A DNA stretch of 64,000 nt from an uncultured Chthonomonas sp. (GTDB lineage: Bacteria; Armatimonadota; Chthonomonadetes; Chthonomonadales; CAJBBX01), in assembly GCA_903885605.1 (NCBI GenBank), contig CAISJD010000192.1, positions 65,063 to 129,062 on the forward strand, in the 5' to 3' direction. The translations under genes were made by a program, and so were the position numbers. This document shows positions 25,566 through 34,222 of this stretch, in pieces. The notes below the pieces were generated by a model. The model was not told the DNA's origin. It made no database searches and was given only the letters and a program-made list of their open reading frames with translations. The stretch's first letter is position 1. Every line of letters begins with the position of its first letter.

Positions 25566-27149
25566 ATGATGGCAAGGCGCGATCTGGCGAAGGTTGCGGC
25601 CGCGGCGGCGGCTGTGGCGCTGATGAACGAACCCGAGGCCGAGGCGGCCGCGAAGCCCGCGCCCGGCGGCCTCTGCCTGAACGAGGACGACAGCCACTAC
25701 TTCGGCACGCGGGCCGGGCAGAAGCTGGACGCCGAAACCGTGGCGTCCTGGGTGGACCAGTACGCCGACACGCAGGTGCGCGAGCTGATGCTCTGCCCCA
25801 ACTGCATGCGGACGAGCTACGGCAGCAAGGTGTGGGACCCCATCTGGCGCGGCTACGACCCCGCCGGACCGGACGACCAGCCGCTCCTCGCCAGCACGCC
25901 TGCCGACGGCCGAAAGGGCGCGCGCGACTGGATCCATACCGCGTGGAAGCTCAATCAGGATGGCATCGACCCCTACGCGCTCTGGATCGCCCGGGCGCGC
26001 AAACGCGGGATGGCTCCCTGGATCACCATGCGGATGAACGACGTGCACTGCGTCGACGACGAGCGATCCTACATCCACAGCGAGTTCTGGCGGAGCCGGC
26101 CCGAGCTTCGGCGCGTACCCTACCGCTTCGGCGAGTGGGTGGACCGGGCCTTCGACTACGGGCACAAGGAGGTCCGCGACTACCACCTGGCGCTGGTGCG
26201 CGAGCTGATCGACCGGTACGACTTCGACGGGCTGGAGCTGGACTGGATGCGCTTCGGCTTCCACCTGCGGCCGGGCCGGGAGCTGGAGGACGCGCCGCTC
26301 CTCACCGAGTTCACCGCCACCGTTCGCAAGTGGCTCGACGCCAAGGGGCGCCGCACGGGCCGGCGCATCCGGCTGGGCGCGCGCGTGCCGTCGCGTCCGC
26401 AGACGGCGCTGAACCTGGGGCTCGACGCGGCCGAGTGGGCCCGGCGCGGGCTGGTCGACATGCTGGTCATCACGCCCTTCTGGGCCAGTTGCGAGACCGA
26501 CATGCCGGTGGAGGTCTGGCGCGCCCTACTGCGCGGAACGCGGGTGACGCTGGCCGCCGGGCTGGAGATCCTGCTGCGCCCCTATCCCGGCTACGGCGTG
26601 AACCAGACGAACTCGCTGGAGACCGTGCGCGGCGCGGCGGCGTCGCTGCTGGACCGGGGCGCCGACCGGATTTACCTGTTCAACTATATGGACTCGCAGA
26701 CGGCGATGGACGACCTGGCCAACTACCCGGCGCTCCTGCGCGAGTGCGGCGACCTCGCCACACTGACAGGCAAGCCCCGGCGGCATGTGGTGACCTACGC
26801 CGACACCTGGGCGCCCGGCGAGCCGCACGGCAGCGCCCTGCCGCTGGAGGTGGGTCCGGGGCGCTGGGCGGCCCTCCGCATCGAGACCGGCCCGAAGCCG
26901 CAGGGGCACGCCGCGGAGGTGGCGCTGGGCATCGAGGGCGGCGCCGCCGGGATCGCCCAGTGGCAGGTGCGGCTCAACGGCGCCCGGCTGGAGCACGCCG
27001 GTCCACTGCCGGCACGCAAGCCCGGCCCGGCCGCTCCGCTCCACGGGTGGCGCGTGCCGGCCGACGTGCTGCAGCGGGGCCACAACCTCGTCGAGGTGCA
27101 GGCCACCGAGGCGGGGCGGATCGCGTGGGCGGAGGTTGCGGTCAGTTGA
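25566..27149 (+). CDS. Exported GH10-like/GHL-type TIM-barrel glycosidase
   Basis: A 527-residue protein. ATG 25566 (GGAGGAG upstream) gives an Ala-rich N-terminus with a twin Arg (MMARRDLAKVAAAAAAVAL), possibly a Tat-type or weak Sec signal. Residues about 45-400 look like a family-10-like glycosyl hydrolase barrel (putative GHL group): PWITMRMND, ALVRELIDRYDFDGLELDWMRF and VDMLVITPFW. The E/D pair in DGLELDW is the likely active-site strand. The last 130 residues are a beta-sandwich, perhaps carbohydrate-binding. It lies 60 bp before the GH29 gene on the same strand, so both may be one transcript. Substrate unknown. Confidence 0.75.
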   Translation: MMARRDLAKVAAAAAAVALMNEPEAEAAAKPAPGGLCLNEDDSHYFGTRAGQKLDAETVASWVDQYADTQVRELMLCPNCMRTSYGSKVWDPIWRGYDPAGPDDQPLLASTPADGRKGARDWIHTAWKLNQDGIDPYALWIARARKRGMAPWITMRMNDVHCVDDERSYIHSEFWRSRPELRRVPYRFGEWVDRAFDYGHKEVRDYHLALVRELIDRYDFDGLELDWMRFGFHLRPGRELEDAPLLTEFTATVRKWLDAKGRRTGRRIRLGARVPSRPQTALNLGLDAAEWARRGLVDMLVITPFWASCETDMPVEVWRALLRGTRVTLAAGLEILLRPYPGYGVNQTNSLETVRGAAASLLDRGADRIYLFNYMDSQTAMDDLANYPALLRECGDLATLTGKPRRHVVTYADTWAPGEPHGSALPLEVGPGRWAALRIETGPKPQGHAAEVALGIEGGAAGIAQWQVRLNGARLEHAGPLPARKPGPAAPLHGWRVPADVLQRGHNLVEVQATEAGRIAWAEVAVS

Positions 27150-27208
27150 AAGTCGAAAGGGACAACTCGCAAGGGACGGCGGCGCGTGTAGTCGCGGGGA
27201 GGGTGAGG

Positions 27209-28519
27209 ATGATGCAGGTGGTTTGGGTGGTGGCGGCGCTGGCGCTGGTGGCTTCGGTCTGTTGCGTGGCGGATGACCGGTCGGCTTCGCCGCGTCCTGC
27301 TACCGCCGAGGAGATGCAGTGGTGGCGCGACGCCAAGCTGGGGCTCTTCATCCATTGGGGACCGGCCAGCGTGCGGGGCGTGGAGATCAGCTGGGCGCGG
27401 ATCGGCCACCCCTTCGACCACCACGGCCATGAGACGGTGCCCGCCGGCGAGTACGACCAGCTCTACAAGCGGTTCGACCCGGAGAAGCTGGACGCCGACA
27501 AGTGGATGCGGATGGCCAAGCAGGCCGGGTGCAAGTACGTAGTCTTCATCACCAAGCACCACGACGGCTTCTGCCTCTGGCCCAGCAAGCTGACCGACTA
27601 CAACATCACCAACACGCCCTACAAGCGCGATATCTGCCGCCAGATCGCCGACGCCGCCCACAAGCATGGCCTGAAGCTGGGCTGGTACTACTCGACGCGC
27701 GACTGGACCCATCCCGACTACCTGCAGGGCGACAACAGCCGCTACAACGACTACTACCACGGCCAGATCGAGGAGTTGCTGAGCAACTACGGCAAGGTCG
27801 ACATCCTCTGGTTCGACCACGTCTGCGGCAACTGGGGCGCCTACCGCTTCCGGGAGCTGTTCAGCATGATCTACCGGCTGCAGCCGCACATCCTGGTCAA
27901 CAACCGCGCCGCCCGGTTCGTCTTCCCGACCAAGGACCAGCCTGCGGCGGGCCTGCTCGACTTCGTGAACGGCGACTACGAGACCCCGGAGCAGCAGATC
28001 GGCGCCTACCACATTGACCGCGCGTGGGAGTCCTGCATGACGATGACCGAGTGCAAGGACGGCGGCGGCTGGTCCTACCGTCCCGACGGGCGCACCCGCG
28101 ACGCCGCCGAGTGCATCAAGATCCTGGTCAGCACGGTTACCGGCGACGGCAACCTGCTGCTCAACGTGGGCCCCATGCCCACGGGCGAGATCATGCCCGA
28201 CCAGGTGGAGCATCTGGCCGAGATGGGCGCGTGGATGAAGCAGTACGGCGGCACGCTGTACGGCACGCGCGGCGGACCCATCCCGAACGGGGCCTGGGGA
28301 GGCGCCACCCGCAAGGGCGATCGGGTCTGGCTGCACCTCTTCCCCTGGCAGGGCGAGAGCCTGAAGCTGCCCGCGCTTCCCGGCAAGGTAGCCTCCGTCA
28401 AGACGCTGACAGGCGGCCAGGCCACAGTGACGCAGGCCGCCGACGGCACGGTGGTCACGCTTGCGGCGAAGGACCGCCACGCGGTCGACACCATCGTGGA
28501 GTTGCGAATGGAGCGGTAG
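27209..28519 (+). CDS. Secreted alpha-L-fucosidase, GH29
   Basis: A 436-residue retaining alpha-L-fucosidase. Signal peptide about 1-24, then the GH29 barrel: EMQWWRDAKLGLFIHWGPAS at the start, FITKHHDGFCLWPSKLTDYN, LKLGWYYSTRDW, and VDILWFDHVCGNWG with nucleophile Asp about 203. The GDGNLLLNVGPMPTGEI block is classic for the family. The C-terminal 90 residues form a small beta domain. ATG 27209 follows GGGGAGGGTGAGG, and a second ATG directly follows, so either may be used. It lies downstream of the GH10-like gene. Together with GH95 it gives two different routes to release L-fucose. Confidence 0.95.
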   Translation: MMQVVWVVAALALVASVCCVADDRSASPRPATAEEMQWWRDAKLGLFIHWGPASVRGVEISWARIGHPFDHHGHETVPAGEYDQLYKRFDPEKLDADKWMRMAKQAGCKYVVFITKHHDGFCLWPSKLTDYNITNTPYKRDICRQIADAAHKHGLKLGWYYSTRDWTHPDYLQGDNSRYNDYYHGQIEELLSNYGKVDILWFDHVCGNWGAYRFRELFSMIYRLQPHILVNNRAARFVFPTKDQPAAGLLDFVNGDYETPEQQIGAYHIDRAWESCMTMTECKDGGGWSYRPDGRTRDAAECIKILVSTVTGDGNLLLNVGPMPTGEIMPDQVEHLAEMGAWMKQYGGTLYGTRGGPIPNGAWGGATRKGDRVWLHLFPWQGESLKLPALPGKVASVKTLTGGQATVTQAADGTVVTLAAKDRHAVDTIVELRMER

Positions 28520-28533
28520 GAAGGTTGGAAGGG

Positions 28534-28539
28534 TACTAT
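28534..28539 (+). promoter_or_regulatory. Possible -10 (TACTAT) of the HEPN-like pair
   Basis: TACTAT lies 33 nt before the GTG start of the HEPN-like gene and just after the GH29 stop. No matching -35 is seen at 16-18 nt. If used, it would make the pair independently transcribed. Confidence 0.3.
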
Positions 28540-28571
28540 GCTGGTGTCCTGCAGACCCGAGGAGGGATGTA

Positions 28572-29045
28572 GTGGCTGGATCATTGTTCAGTGCAAAGGC
28601 ATATTACACAGCCGCCAATGAGCACCTTGGTCTCTCACTGCGGCTTGTCAACTCCGGTGAGCACCTCGCTGCGCACTACTTCGCCGGGGTGGCGGCGGAG
28701 GCTGTGTTGCGTGCCCACGTGGTGCGCATCGGGCACGCATTCACCAGCAACCATAGCATCTGGTATCTCGCGGGGCTAGCAGGCCTCACCAGTGATGGTC
28801 GCCGTGATGGTACGGATGACCTTCAGGCCGCACTGATCGAGATCGAGACGCGTTGGCGGGCCAACCACCGCTACCTGCCGCGCGAAGGTCTCCTTGCATA
28901 CCTGAACTCGACAGGCCTCGATTGGCGCGTTCGAGGTGACCGGGTCAAGTACAGCGCCACTCGAATGGTGGATATGGCCGGCACGGTTGTCGCAGAAGGG
29001 GCCCGCAAATGGAGCAAGTCGAACAACACGTTCGCGAGAGCATAG
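28572..29045 (+). CDS. HEPN-like small protein (putative RNase/partner)
   Basis: A 157-residue, mostly helical, cytoplasmic protein. GTG 28572 follows GGAGGGATGTA; the track start at 28461 reads from the GH29 end. The segment AKAYYTAANEHLGLSLRLVNSGEHLAAHYFAGVAAEAVLRA resembles the first helices of HEPN-type proteins, and ETRWRANHRYLP supplies an R-x4-H motif (R-WRAN-H), the usual HEPN RNase signature. The family call rests on this pattern alone. The next gene overlaps its last 37 nt, implying translational coupling. Base use is less GC-biased than the glycosidase genes around it, suggesting acquisition. Confidence 0.55.
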   Translation: MAGSLFSAKAYYTAANEHLGLSLRLVNSGEHLAAHYFAGVAAEAVLRAHVVRIGHAFTSNHSIWYLAGLAGLTSDGRRDGTDDLQAALIEIETRWRANHRYLPREGLLAYLNSTGLDWRVRGDRVKYSATRMVDMAGTVVAEGARKWSKSNNTFARA

Positions 29046-29266
29046 CGCGTCGTTTTCCCGGCGCCGAGATACATGTGGGGTGGGACCCCGACATGGAGAA
29101 GGTTGCCGGGTATGTGCTGTGGTCGGGGTTCGAGCGCAAGAAGTTCATCACACGCCAGAAGCTGCTCTTTGGCGCTCTACGCAAGGACCTCGGGGACGAA
29201 GCCCAGCACGTGTCCATCATCTTCGCCCATACGCCCAACGAGTACGAGGTGATGAGCGCCTGCTAG
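29009..29266 (+). CDS. Small 85-aa protein overlapping the HEPN-like gene
   Basis: An acidic/basic mixed alpha/beta protein with no signal peptide. It begins inside the preceding gene (37-nt overlap), preceded by AAGGGG. By eye it is related to the 80-aa product at 46699: both start with an amphipathic V..xIRE/D helix and share a V-x-G-x-V ... F ... RQ-x2-L-x3-L-x3-LG-x2-A-x2-V ... P pattern. I do not recognise a named family; a BolA/KH-like small fold is only a guess. The coupled arrangement suggests a partner or antidote to the HEPN-like protein. Confidence 0.6.
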   Translation: MEQVEQHVRESIARRFPGAEIHVGWDPDMEKVAGYVLWSGFERKKFITRQKLLFGALRKDLGDEAQHVSIIFAHTPNEYEVMSAC

Positions 29267-29327
29267 CTGCCACGCCTTCGAGTGCAGCTGCCGCAGCCCG
29301 TGCCCTGCCATGGAAGGAGTGCCGGCG

Positions 29328-31427
29328 ATGTGGTTCCTCACGTCATGTGTGGCTCTGATGGCTGCGGGGCTTCTGCTCGCGGAGGCCGGGGCCGCGCCTC
29401 CTCCTCGCACGCTCTACGTCTCGCCGGTCGGGCGCGATAGCTGGTCGGGCACGCTTCCGGCCGCCAACCGGGCCCGCACCGACGGCCCCTTCGCCACGCT
29501 GGAGCGCGCCCGCGACGCCATACGACAGGCCCGGGCGCATGGCTCGGCCGGCGCGGCCACGGTTCTGCTGCGCGGCGGCGTCTACCGGCCGGCGCGGCCC
29601 TTCGTGCTGCGCCCCGGCGACTCCGGCACGGAGCGCTCGCCGGTGACCTACGCCGGCTACCCCGGCGAGGAGCCCGTCCTCAGCGGCGGGGTGCCGATCA
29701 CCGGTTGGCGGCGCATGCCGGATGGGCTATGGAGCGCTCCCGCGCCCGCCGCGGCGGCCAAGCGCGGCATCCGGCAGCTGTTCGTCAACGGCGCCCGCCG
29801 GGAGCGCGCGAGGTGGCCCGCCAAGGGCTGGTTCACCGTGGCCGGGGCCGCCGACCACAAGACCACCAACTGGGCCGCGTCGCTGGGCGGGAGGCCGGAT
29901 GACGAGGTCGCCCGCCGTTCGTTCCGGTTCCGTCCGGGCGACATCCGGGCCGACTGGGCGGGCGCCGACAACGTGGAGGTGGTCGTGCTCCAGTTCTGGA
30001 TGGCGGCTCGCCTGCGCATCCATGCCGTGGACGAGGCCTCGTCCACCGTGCTCTTCACCGGCGGCAGTTGGCGGCCCCTCACCTGGTCGTTCGGCTACAC
30101 CATCGACAACGCGCCGCAGGGCCTCGTCACGCCCGGAGCCTGGCGATGGGATGCGGCCACACGTACGGTGCTCTACCACCCCATGCCGGGCGAGGAGCCG
30201 GACACGGCCGAGGTGGTGGCTCCGCTGACCGACGAGTTGGTGCGGATCGAAGGCCGGCCGAACGGACCCGAGCGGGTCCACGACGTCACCTTCCGGGGCA
30301 TCACGCTGAAGCACACCGGGTGGCCGCTGCCTGCGGAGGGGTACGCGTTCACGCAGGCCGAGCTCGGAGCCCCATCGGCGGTGACCGCCGTGGGAGCGCA
30401 GCGTTGCCGGTTCGAGCGGTGCAAGGCGCAGCACCTGGGCGGCTGGGCCATCGACCTCGGCCGGGGCTGCCGCGACAACAGCATCGTGGGCTGCGACATC
30501 CGCGACGTGGGCGCCGGCTGCGTGAAGGTGGGCGAGGCCGCCGATCCCAAGCTCGACGCGGCGGAGGCCTGCGGCACGCTAATCTCCGACAACCGCCTGG
30601 CGGACGGATGCCGGGTCTACCTGGGCGCTCCGGCCATCTGGGTGGGGCAGAGCGGGCGCAACCGAATCTGCCACAACGAGATCACCGGGCAGTTCATGTG
30701 GGCGGTGTCGCTTGGGTGGAACTGGGCCTACTTCCCGCTGAACCGGTCACGCGACAACATCGTGGAGCGCAACTTCATCCACGACCTCGGCACCGGCACG
30801 CTGGGCACGCACGGGGCGCTCTATTGCCTGGGCATCTCGCCGGGCACCGTGCTGCGCGGCAACCTGATCCGGGGCGTCCACGCCACCGAGGCCTGGGGCG
30901 CCGGCGAGGGGATCATCCTCGACAACGGATGCTCCGGCATCCTGGTCGAGGACAACGTGGTGGTCGATGCCGTCTCCGGCGGCTGGGGATGCAACTTCAA
31001 CTGTTACGGAAACATCATTCAGAATAACATATTCATCAATGGGACGCGGTATCAGCTCACTCGCTACGGCGACGCGCCGGACGGGCCGCCGCCGCCCAAC
31101 GGCGAGGTCTTCGCCCGGAACATCGTGGTATGGCGCGACGGCCCGCTCTTCAACGAGAAGGACTGGTGGTCATTCGCCACGCTCTGGAACTGCAACCTCT
31201 ACTGGCGGACCGACGGCGATCCGGTCCGCTTCATGCGCTACAGCTTCGACGAATGGAAGGCCAAAGGGCTGGACCGCGACTCGCTGATCGCGGACCCGCT
31301 CTTCGTGGCGCCGGAGAAGGGCGACTACAGGCTCAAGGCGGGTTCGCCGGCGCTGACGTTGGGCTTCCGGCCCATCGACCTCCGCGGCGTCGGCCCCAGG
31401 AAGCCCGGCAAGGCCGCTACTCCGTAA
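29328..31427 (+). CDS. Secreted right-handed beta-helix protein, GH141-like
   Basis: A 699-residue exported protein. ATG 29328 (AAGGAG 8 nt upstream) gives a signal peptide ending near EAGAAPPP. The mature start LYVSPVGRDSWSGTLP...PFATLERARDAIR is typical of GH141 (fucosidase/xylanase) and related parallel beta-helix carbohydrate enzymes. An N-terminal domain (VLSGGVPITGWRR, LFVNGARRERARWP) precedes the helix repeats (about 330-690: HDVTFRGITLKHTGW, NIVERNFIHDLGTG, NIIQNNIFINGTRY). Predicted role: cleavage of a branched plant- or algal-type polysaccharide. Its stop overlaps that of the convergent neighbour by 11 nt. Confidence 0.8.
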   Translation: MWFLTSCVALMAAGLLLAEAGAAPPPRTLYVSPVGRDSWSGTLPAANRARTDGPFATLERARDAIRQARAHGSAGAATVLLRGGVYRPARPFVLRPGDSGTERSPVTYAGYPGEEPVLSGGVPITGWRRMPDGLWSAPAPAAAAKRGIRQLFVNGARRERARWPAKGWFTVAGAADHKTTNWAASLGGRPDDEVARRSFRFRPGDIRADWAGADNVEVVVLQFWMAARLRIHAVDEASSTVLFTGGSWRPLTWSFGYTIDNAPQGLVTPGAWRWDAATRTVLYHPMPGEEPDTAEVVAPLTDELVRIEGRPNGPERVHDVTFRGITLKHTGWPLPAEGYAFTQAELGAPSAVTAVGAQRCRFERCKAQHLGGWAIDLGRGCRDNSIVGCDIRDVGAGCVKVGEAADPKLDAAEACGTLISDNRLADGCRVYLGAPAIWVGQSGRNRICHNEITGQFMWAVSLGWNWAYFPLNRSRDNIVERNFIHDLGTGTLGTHGALYCLGISPGTVLRGNLIRGVHATEAWGAGEGIILDNGCSGILVEDNVVVDAVSGGWGCNFNCYGNIIQNNIFINGTRYQLTRYGDAPDGPPPPNGEVFARNIVVWRDGPLFNEKDWWSFATLWNCNLYWRTDGDPVRFMRYSFDEWKAKGLDRDSLIADPLFVAPEKGDYRLKAGSPALTLGFRPIDLRGVGPRKPGKAATP

Positions 31428-33999
31428 CCACCGTCTCGGCCAGCAGGGGGGTGCCCAGGTGGACCACCGCCTTACCGGGCACCTCCATGGCAAACGCCCA
31501 ATGGTTCTCGAAGCGGCCCGGCCGGTGGGTCGCGTAGGGCAGGCGGAGCTTCACGCTGCCGCCGGGAGGAACCGGAGGGCCGGCGGGCAGGTCGATGCGG
31601 CTCTCCTTCGCCGCGTCCCACTGCCGCGTGAGGGCCAGGTGGAGCCGGTAGGCTTGCGCGGCCGTGTCCCAGGCCTGGGAGCCCGTGTTGCGTATCGTGA
31701 TCTCCAGTTCGGCCTGCTCGCCGAGGCGCATTCGGGCCGGCGCCGACGCCGTGACCTCCGCGTCCCAGAGCCGGGGCTTCGAGATCGCCTTGGCGTTGTC
31801 CTCATTGGACGGTCGGCTCCGGCGGCCGCGTGCGTCCAGCGCGACCACGTGGTACCAGTAGGCGTGGTCGCGCAGGGGCGGCGTGTCCAGGACCATCGTG
31901 GCACGGGTGGTGGCGACGGCGGTGGCCTTGGCGCCGAAGGCATCCGCCCGCATGAGCACGTACCGGTCGGCGACGCCGCCTTCGGGCGCGAACCACTGGA
32001 CGCGGATGCGCCCCACCTCGCGGTGCGCCACCAGCTTGCGCGGCGCCTGGAGCTCCACGGCGCGGACCACGGCGACCGTCGCAGGTCCGAATGCGCGTCC
32101 CTTGGCGTGGGCCAGCCGCAACAGGTGCGCGGTCTGCCCGGCGCAGGCGGCTCGGGGCAGGCGCAGCAGGTCCGCCGTCGATGCGCCGGGGACCAGGTCG
32201 TCGCGAAGCGTCCAGAGCGTGCGTCCGCCGATGCGGATATCCACGCAGCCCGCCGTCCATGCGGCCGTGCCCGTGTTCGTCACCGTGGCCGCCACCGAGG
32301 CGATCTCACCGACGCCGCACTCGGCCGGCGCGTCTGGCAGCGCGATGGCTCCGTCGATGGCCGGCCGCGCGCGCACGATGCGGACGGTGGTGAAAGGCGC
32401 CCCGGTGCTGACCGGCAGCCGCAGCGAAGAGGCCGCGACGACCGGGGTCCGCCTCACGGGCCCCGGCGTCTCCGCACCGGTCCGGTAGTCGATGCCGGCT
32501 CCCTGCGTCCGCACCTCCAGCGGCGTTCCGGCGACCCAGCCGGTGGCGGCGAGATCCAGCAGGACCGTCGTGGGACCGGGCTGGTCTAGCTGCACCAGCG
32601 CCACCGCCTCATCGCGGCATCGCAGGTAGGTTGCCAGCAGGCCCGGCGCCTTGGCCCTGGGTTCGGCCGCGAACCGCGCAGGCAGCCGCACGGCCTCAGC
32701 TCCGGGCGGCGACGCCTGCGCCCAGAAGCGGTAGACCGACCAGATCGGATGGTAGGGGTCGGCCTGGGCCGAGGTCCATCCGGGCCGCAGGTCGATGACG
32801 GCGCCGTCGTCGGTCTCGCTGCCGAAGACGATGTTGGTGCCGGGCACCTTGTGCTTGGCCGGCCAGATGTCCCACCAGTCCTGGTACTTGCGGAGGCCCC
32901 AGCGCCATACCCATCCGCCGCCGGGGGCGAACTCCGACGCCCAGAACATGAACTTCGAGCCACCGAGGCCGAAGAACTCGGCCATGGATCGGTTGAAGCG
33001 CCACGCCTGCCCCTCCTCGGAGAGCGGCGGCTGGGGATGCGGCGCGGGATCGGGCTTCCACGGCGGAGGCGCGGCCTTGACCTGCCGGCTGTCCAGCGCC
33101 CACTGGAAGGAGCTCTCGCCTGATCCCACCTCGACCTGGCGCTGTCCCAGTTCGTCCAGCACCGAACGGATCGAGGTGAAGTAGTCCTTCAGGCCCGCAT
33201 AGGGGTCCGCGCCGAAGACGTCCGCAAAGTAGTTCATGGGGACGTCGTCATACTTCCCCTTGCAGGCCGTCAGGTTGTCGCGGGTCCAGCGGTCCATCTG
33301 GTCGCGGTTGTTCAGCGCGCCGTAGACGTTCATGCCGCCGATGCCGGGCGTGGCGCCGCTGATGCTGATGAACGTGCCCGGATCGGCTCGCTTGAAGGCA
33401 TCGTAGCCCGTGCGGTAGATCTCCTGCACATGCTTGATATCCATGCCCGGCCAGTAATCGCGCATGTTGGCCTCGCCCTGCAGCAGCCAGAGCGCCACGC
33501 GGCCCCGGTAGCGGCGGCCCAGCAGGTCGCAGAGGTGCATCCAGTCGTCGGCGTCCACGGGGCCCAGCACCAGGTTGGTGTCCTTGGGCCAGTCCCTGTC
33601 GTTGGTGTAGGGGGTCGACCAGGAGAGGTCGATCTTCACCTTCATGCCGCGCCGGAGGCACTCGTCCACGATGGCGTCCATCTCCGCCATCCCCTTCTCG
33701 TCGCCCTTGTAGCGCTCGAACTCGTACCACCAGTGCCAGAAGTCGGCATAGGAGATGCGCTTCAGGTCCTCGGGCATCTTCTCCGTGTAGTCCCAGAAGC
33801 TGGGCGCCACGTTGAGTATGCCGGCGCCGGTGGTGTTGCAGTCGGCGCGCTCGTGCAGGAAGTGGATGCCGAGCAGCACGTTGTCATGCGTCATGGCCCC
33901 TGAGTGCGGCGGGCCGGACGCCAGGGCGTGGGGCTTCGGGCAGAGCGCGATGGCCATGAGCATCACCTTTGCGATGAGTGAACGAACGGGACGAGACAT
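31417..33999 (-). CDS. Secreted clan-A-like glycosidase with FN3/NEW3-type modules
   Basis: An 860-residue exported protein. Start at ATG 33999 (GGGAGG 6 nt upstream), giving a signal peptide MSRPVRSLIAKVMLMAIALCP; the track's longer ORF begins in the divergent GH36 gene. Residues about 40-400 look like a GH5/GH39/GH42-type barrel: MKVKIDLSWSTPYTND, VALWLLQGEANMRDYWPG (candidate acid/base Glu) and QVEVGSGESSFQW (candidate nucleophile Glu). After a linker strand region come a NEW3-like domain (about 500-610), an FN3-like domain (APRKLVAHREVGRIRVQWFAP...) and another NEW3/CARDB-like domain. Exact family and substrate are not clear. Confidence 0.7.
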   Translation of the reverse strand: MSRPVRSLIAKVMLMAIALCPKPHALASGPPHSGAMTHDNVLLGIHFLHERADCNTTGAGILNVAPSFWDYTEKMPEDLKRISYADFWHWWYEFERYKGDEKGMAEMDAIVDECLRRGMKVKIDLSWSTPYTNDRDWPKDTNLVLGPVDADDWMHLCDLLGRRYRGRVALWLLQGEANMRDYWPGMDIKHVQEIYRTGYDAFKRADPGTFISISGATPGIGGMNVYGALNNRDQMDRWTRDNLTACKGKYDDVPMNYFADVFGADPYAGLKDYFTSIRSVLDELGQRQVEVGSGESSFQWALDSRQVKAAPPPWKPDPAPHPQPPLSEEGQAWRFNRSMAEFFGLGGSKFMFWASEFAPGGGWVWRWGLRKYQDWWDIWPAKHKVPGTNIVFGSETDDGAVIDLRPGWTSAQADPYHPIWSVYRFWAQASPPGAEAVRLPARFAAEPRAKAPGLLATYLRCRDEAVALVQLDQPGPTTVLLDLAATGWVAGTPLEVRTQGAGIDYRTGAETPGPVRRTPVVAASSLRLPVSTGAPFTTVRIVRARPAIDGAIALPDAPAECGVGEIASVAATVTNTGTAAWTAGCVDIRIGGRTLWTLRDDLVPGASTADLLRLPRAACAGQTAHLLRLAHAKGRAFGPATVAVVRAVELQAPRKLVAHREVGRIRVQWFAPEGGVADRYVLMRADAFGAKATAVATTRATMVLDTPPLRDHAYWYHVVALDARGRRSRPSNEDNAKAISKPRLWDAEVTASAPARMRLGEQAELEITIRNTGSQAWDTAAQAYRLHLALTRQWDAAKESRIDLPAGPPVPPGGSVKLRLPYATHRPGRFENHWAFAMEVPGKAVVHLGTPLLAETVVTE

Positions 34000-34222
34000 G
34001 GTCGGCCTCCCGCAGAACAGGGCTCGGGCACGAGCGCGCCGCCCTCCCCCGCGTCCTCGGTGGTGTACGAGGGCAACTACGCCGGGGGGCCATCGGCCTC
34101 CTGCCTGGGCGCGCGAGTTCCGGATCGCGGCCAGGCATGCAGGGCATCCGCGCCTCGCTGTAGAACTCACTGCCGGCCCGCGCGCGCCTGATCGCGTCCG
34201 GGCCGGTAACGAGGTGCGAACC

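Noticed and set aside
25832-27208. N-terminal part of the 895-aa ORF ending at 28519
   Set aside because: Out-of-frame read of the GH10-like gene; the real GH29 start is 27209 with a ribosome binding site and signal peptide.
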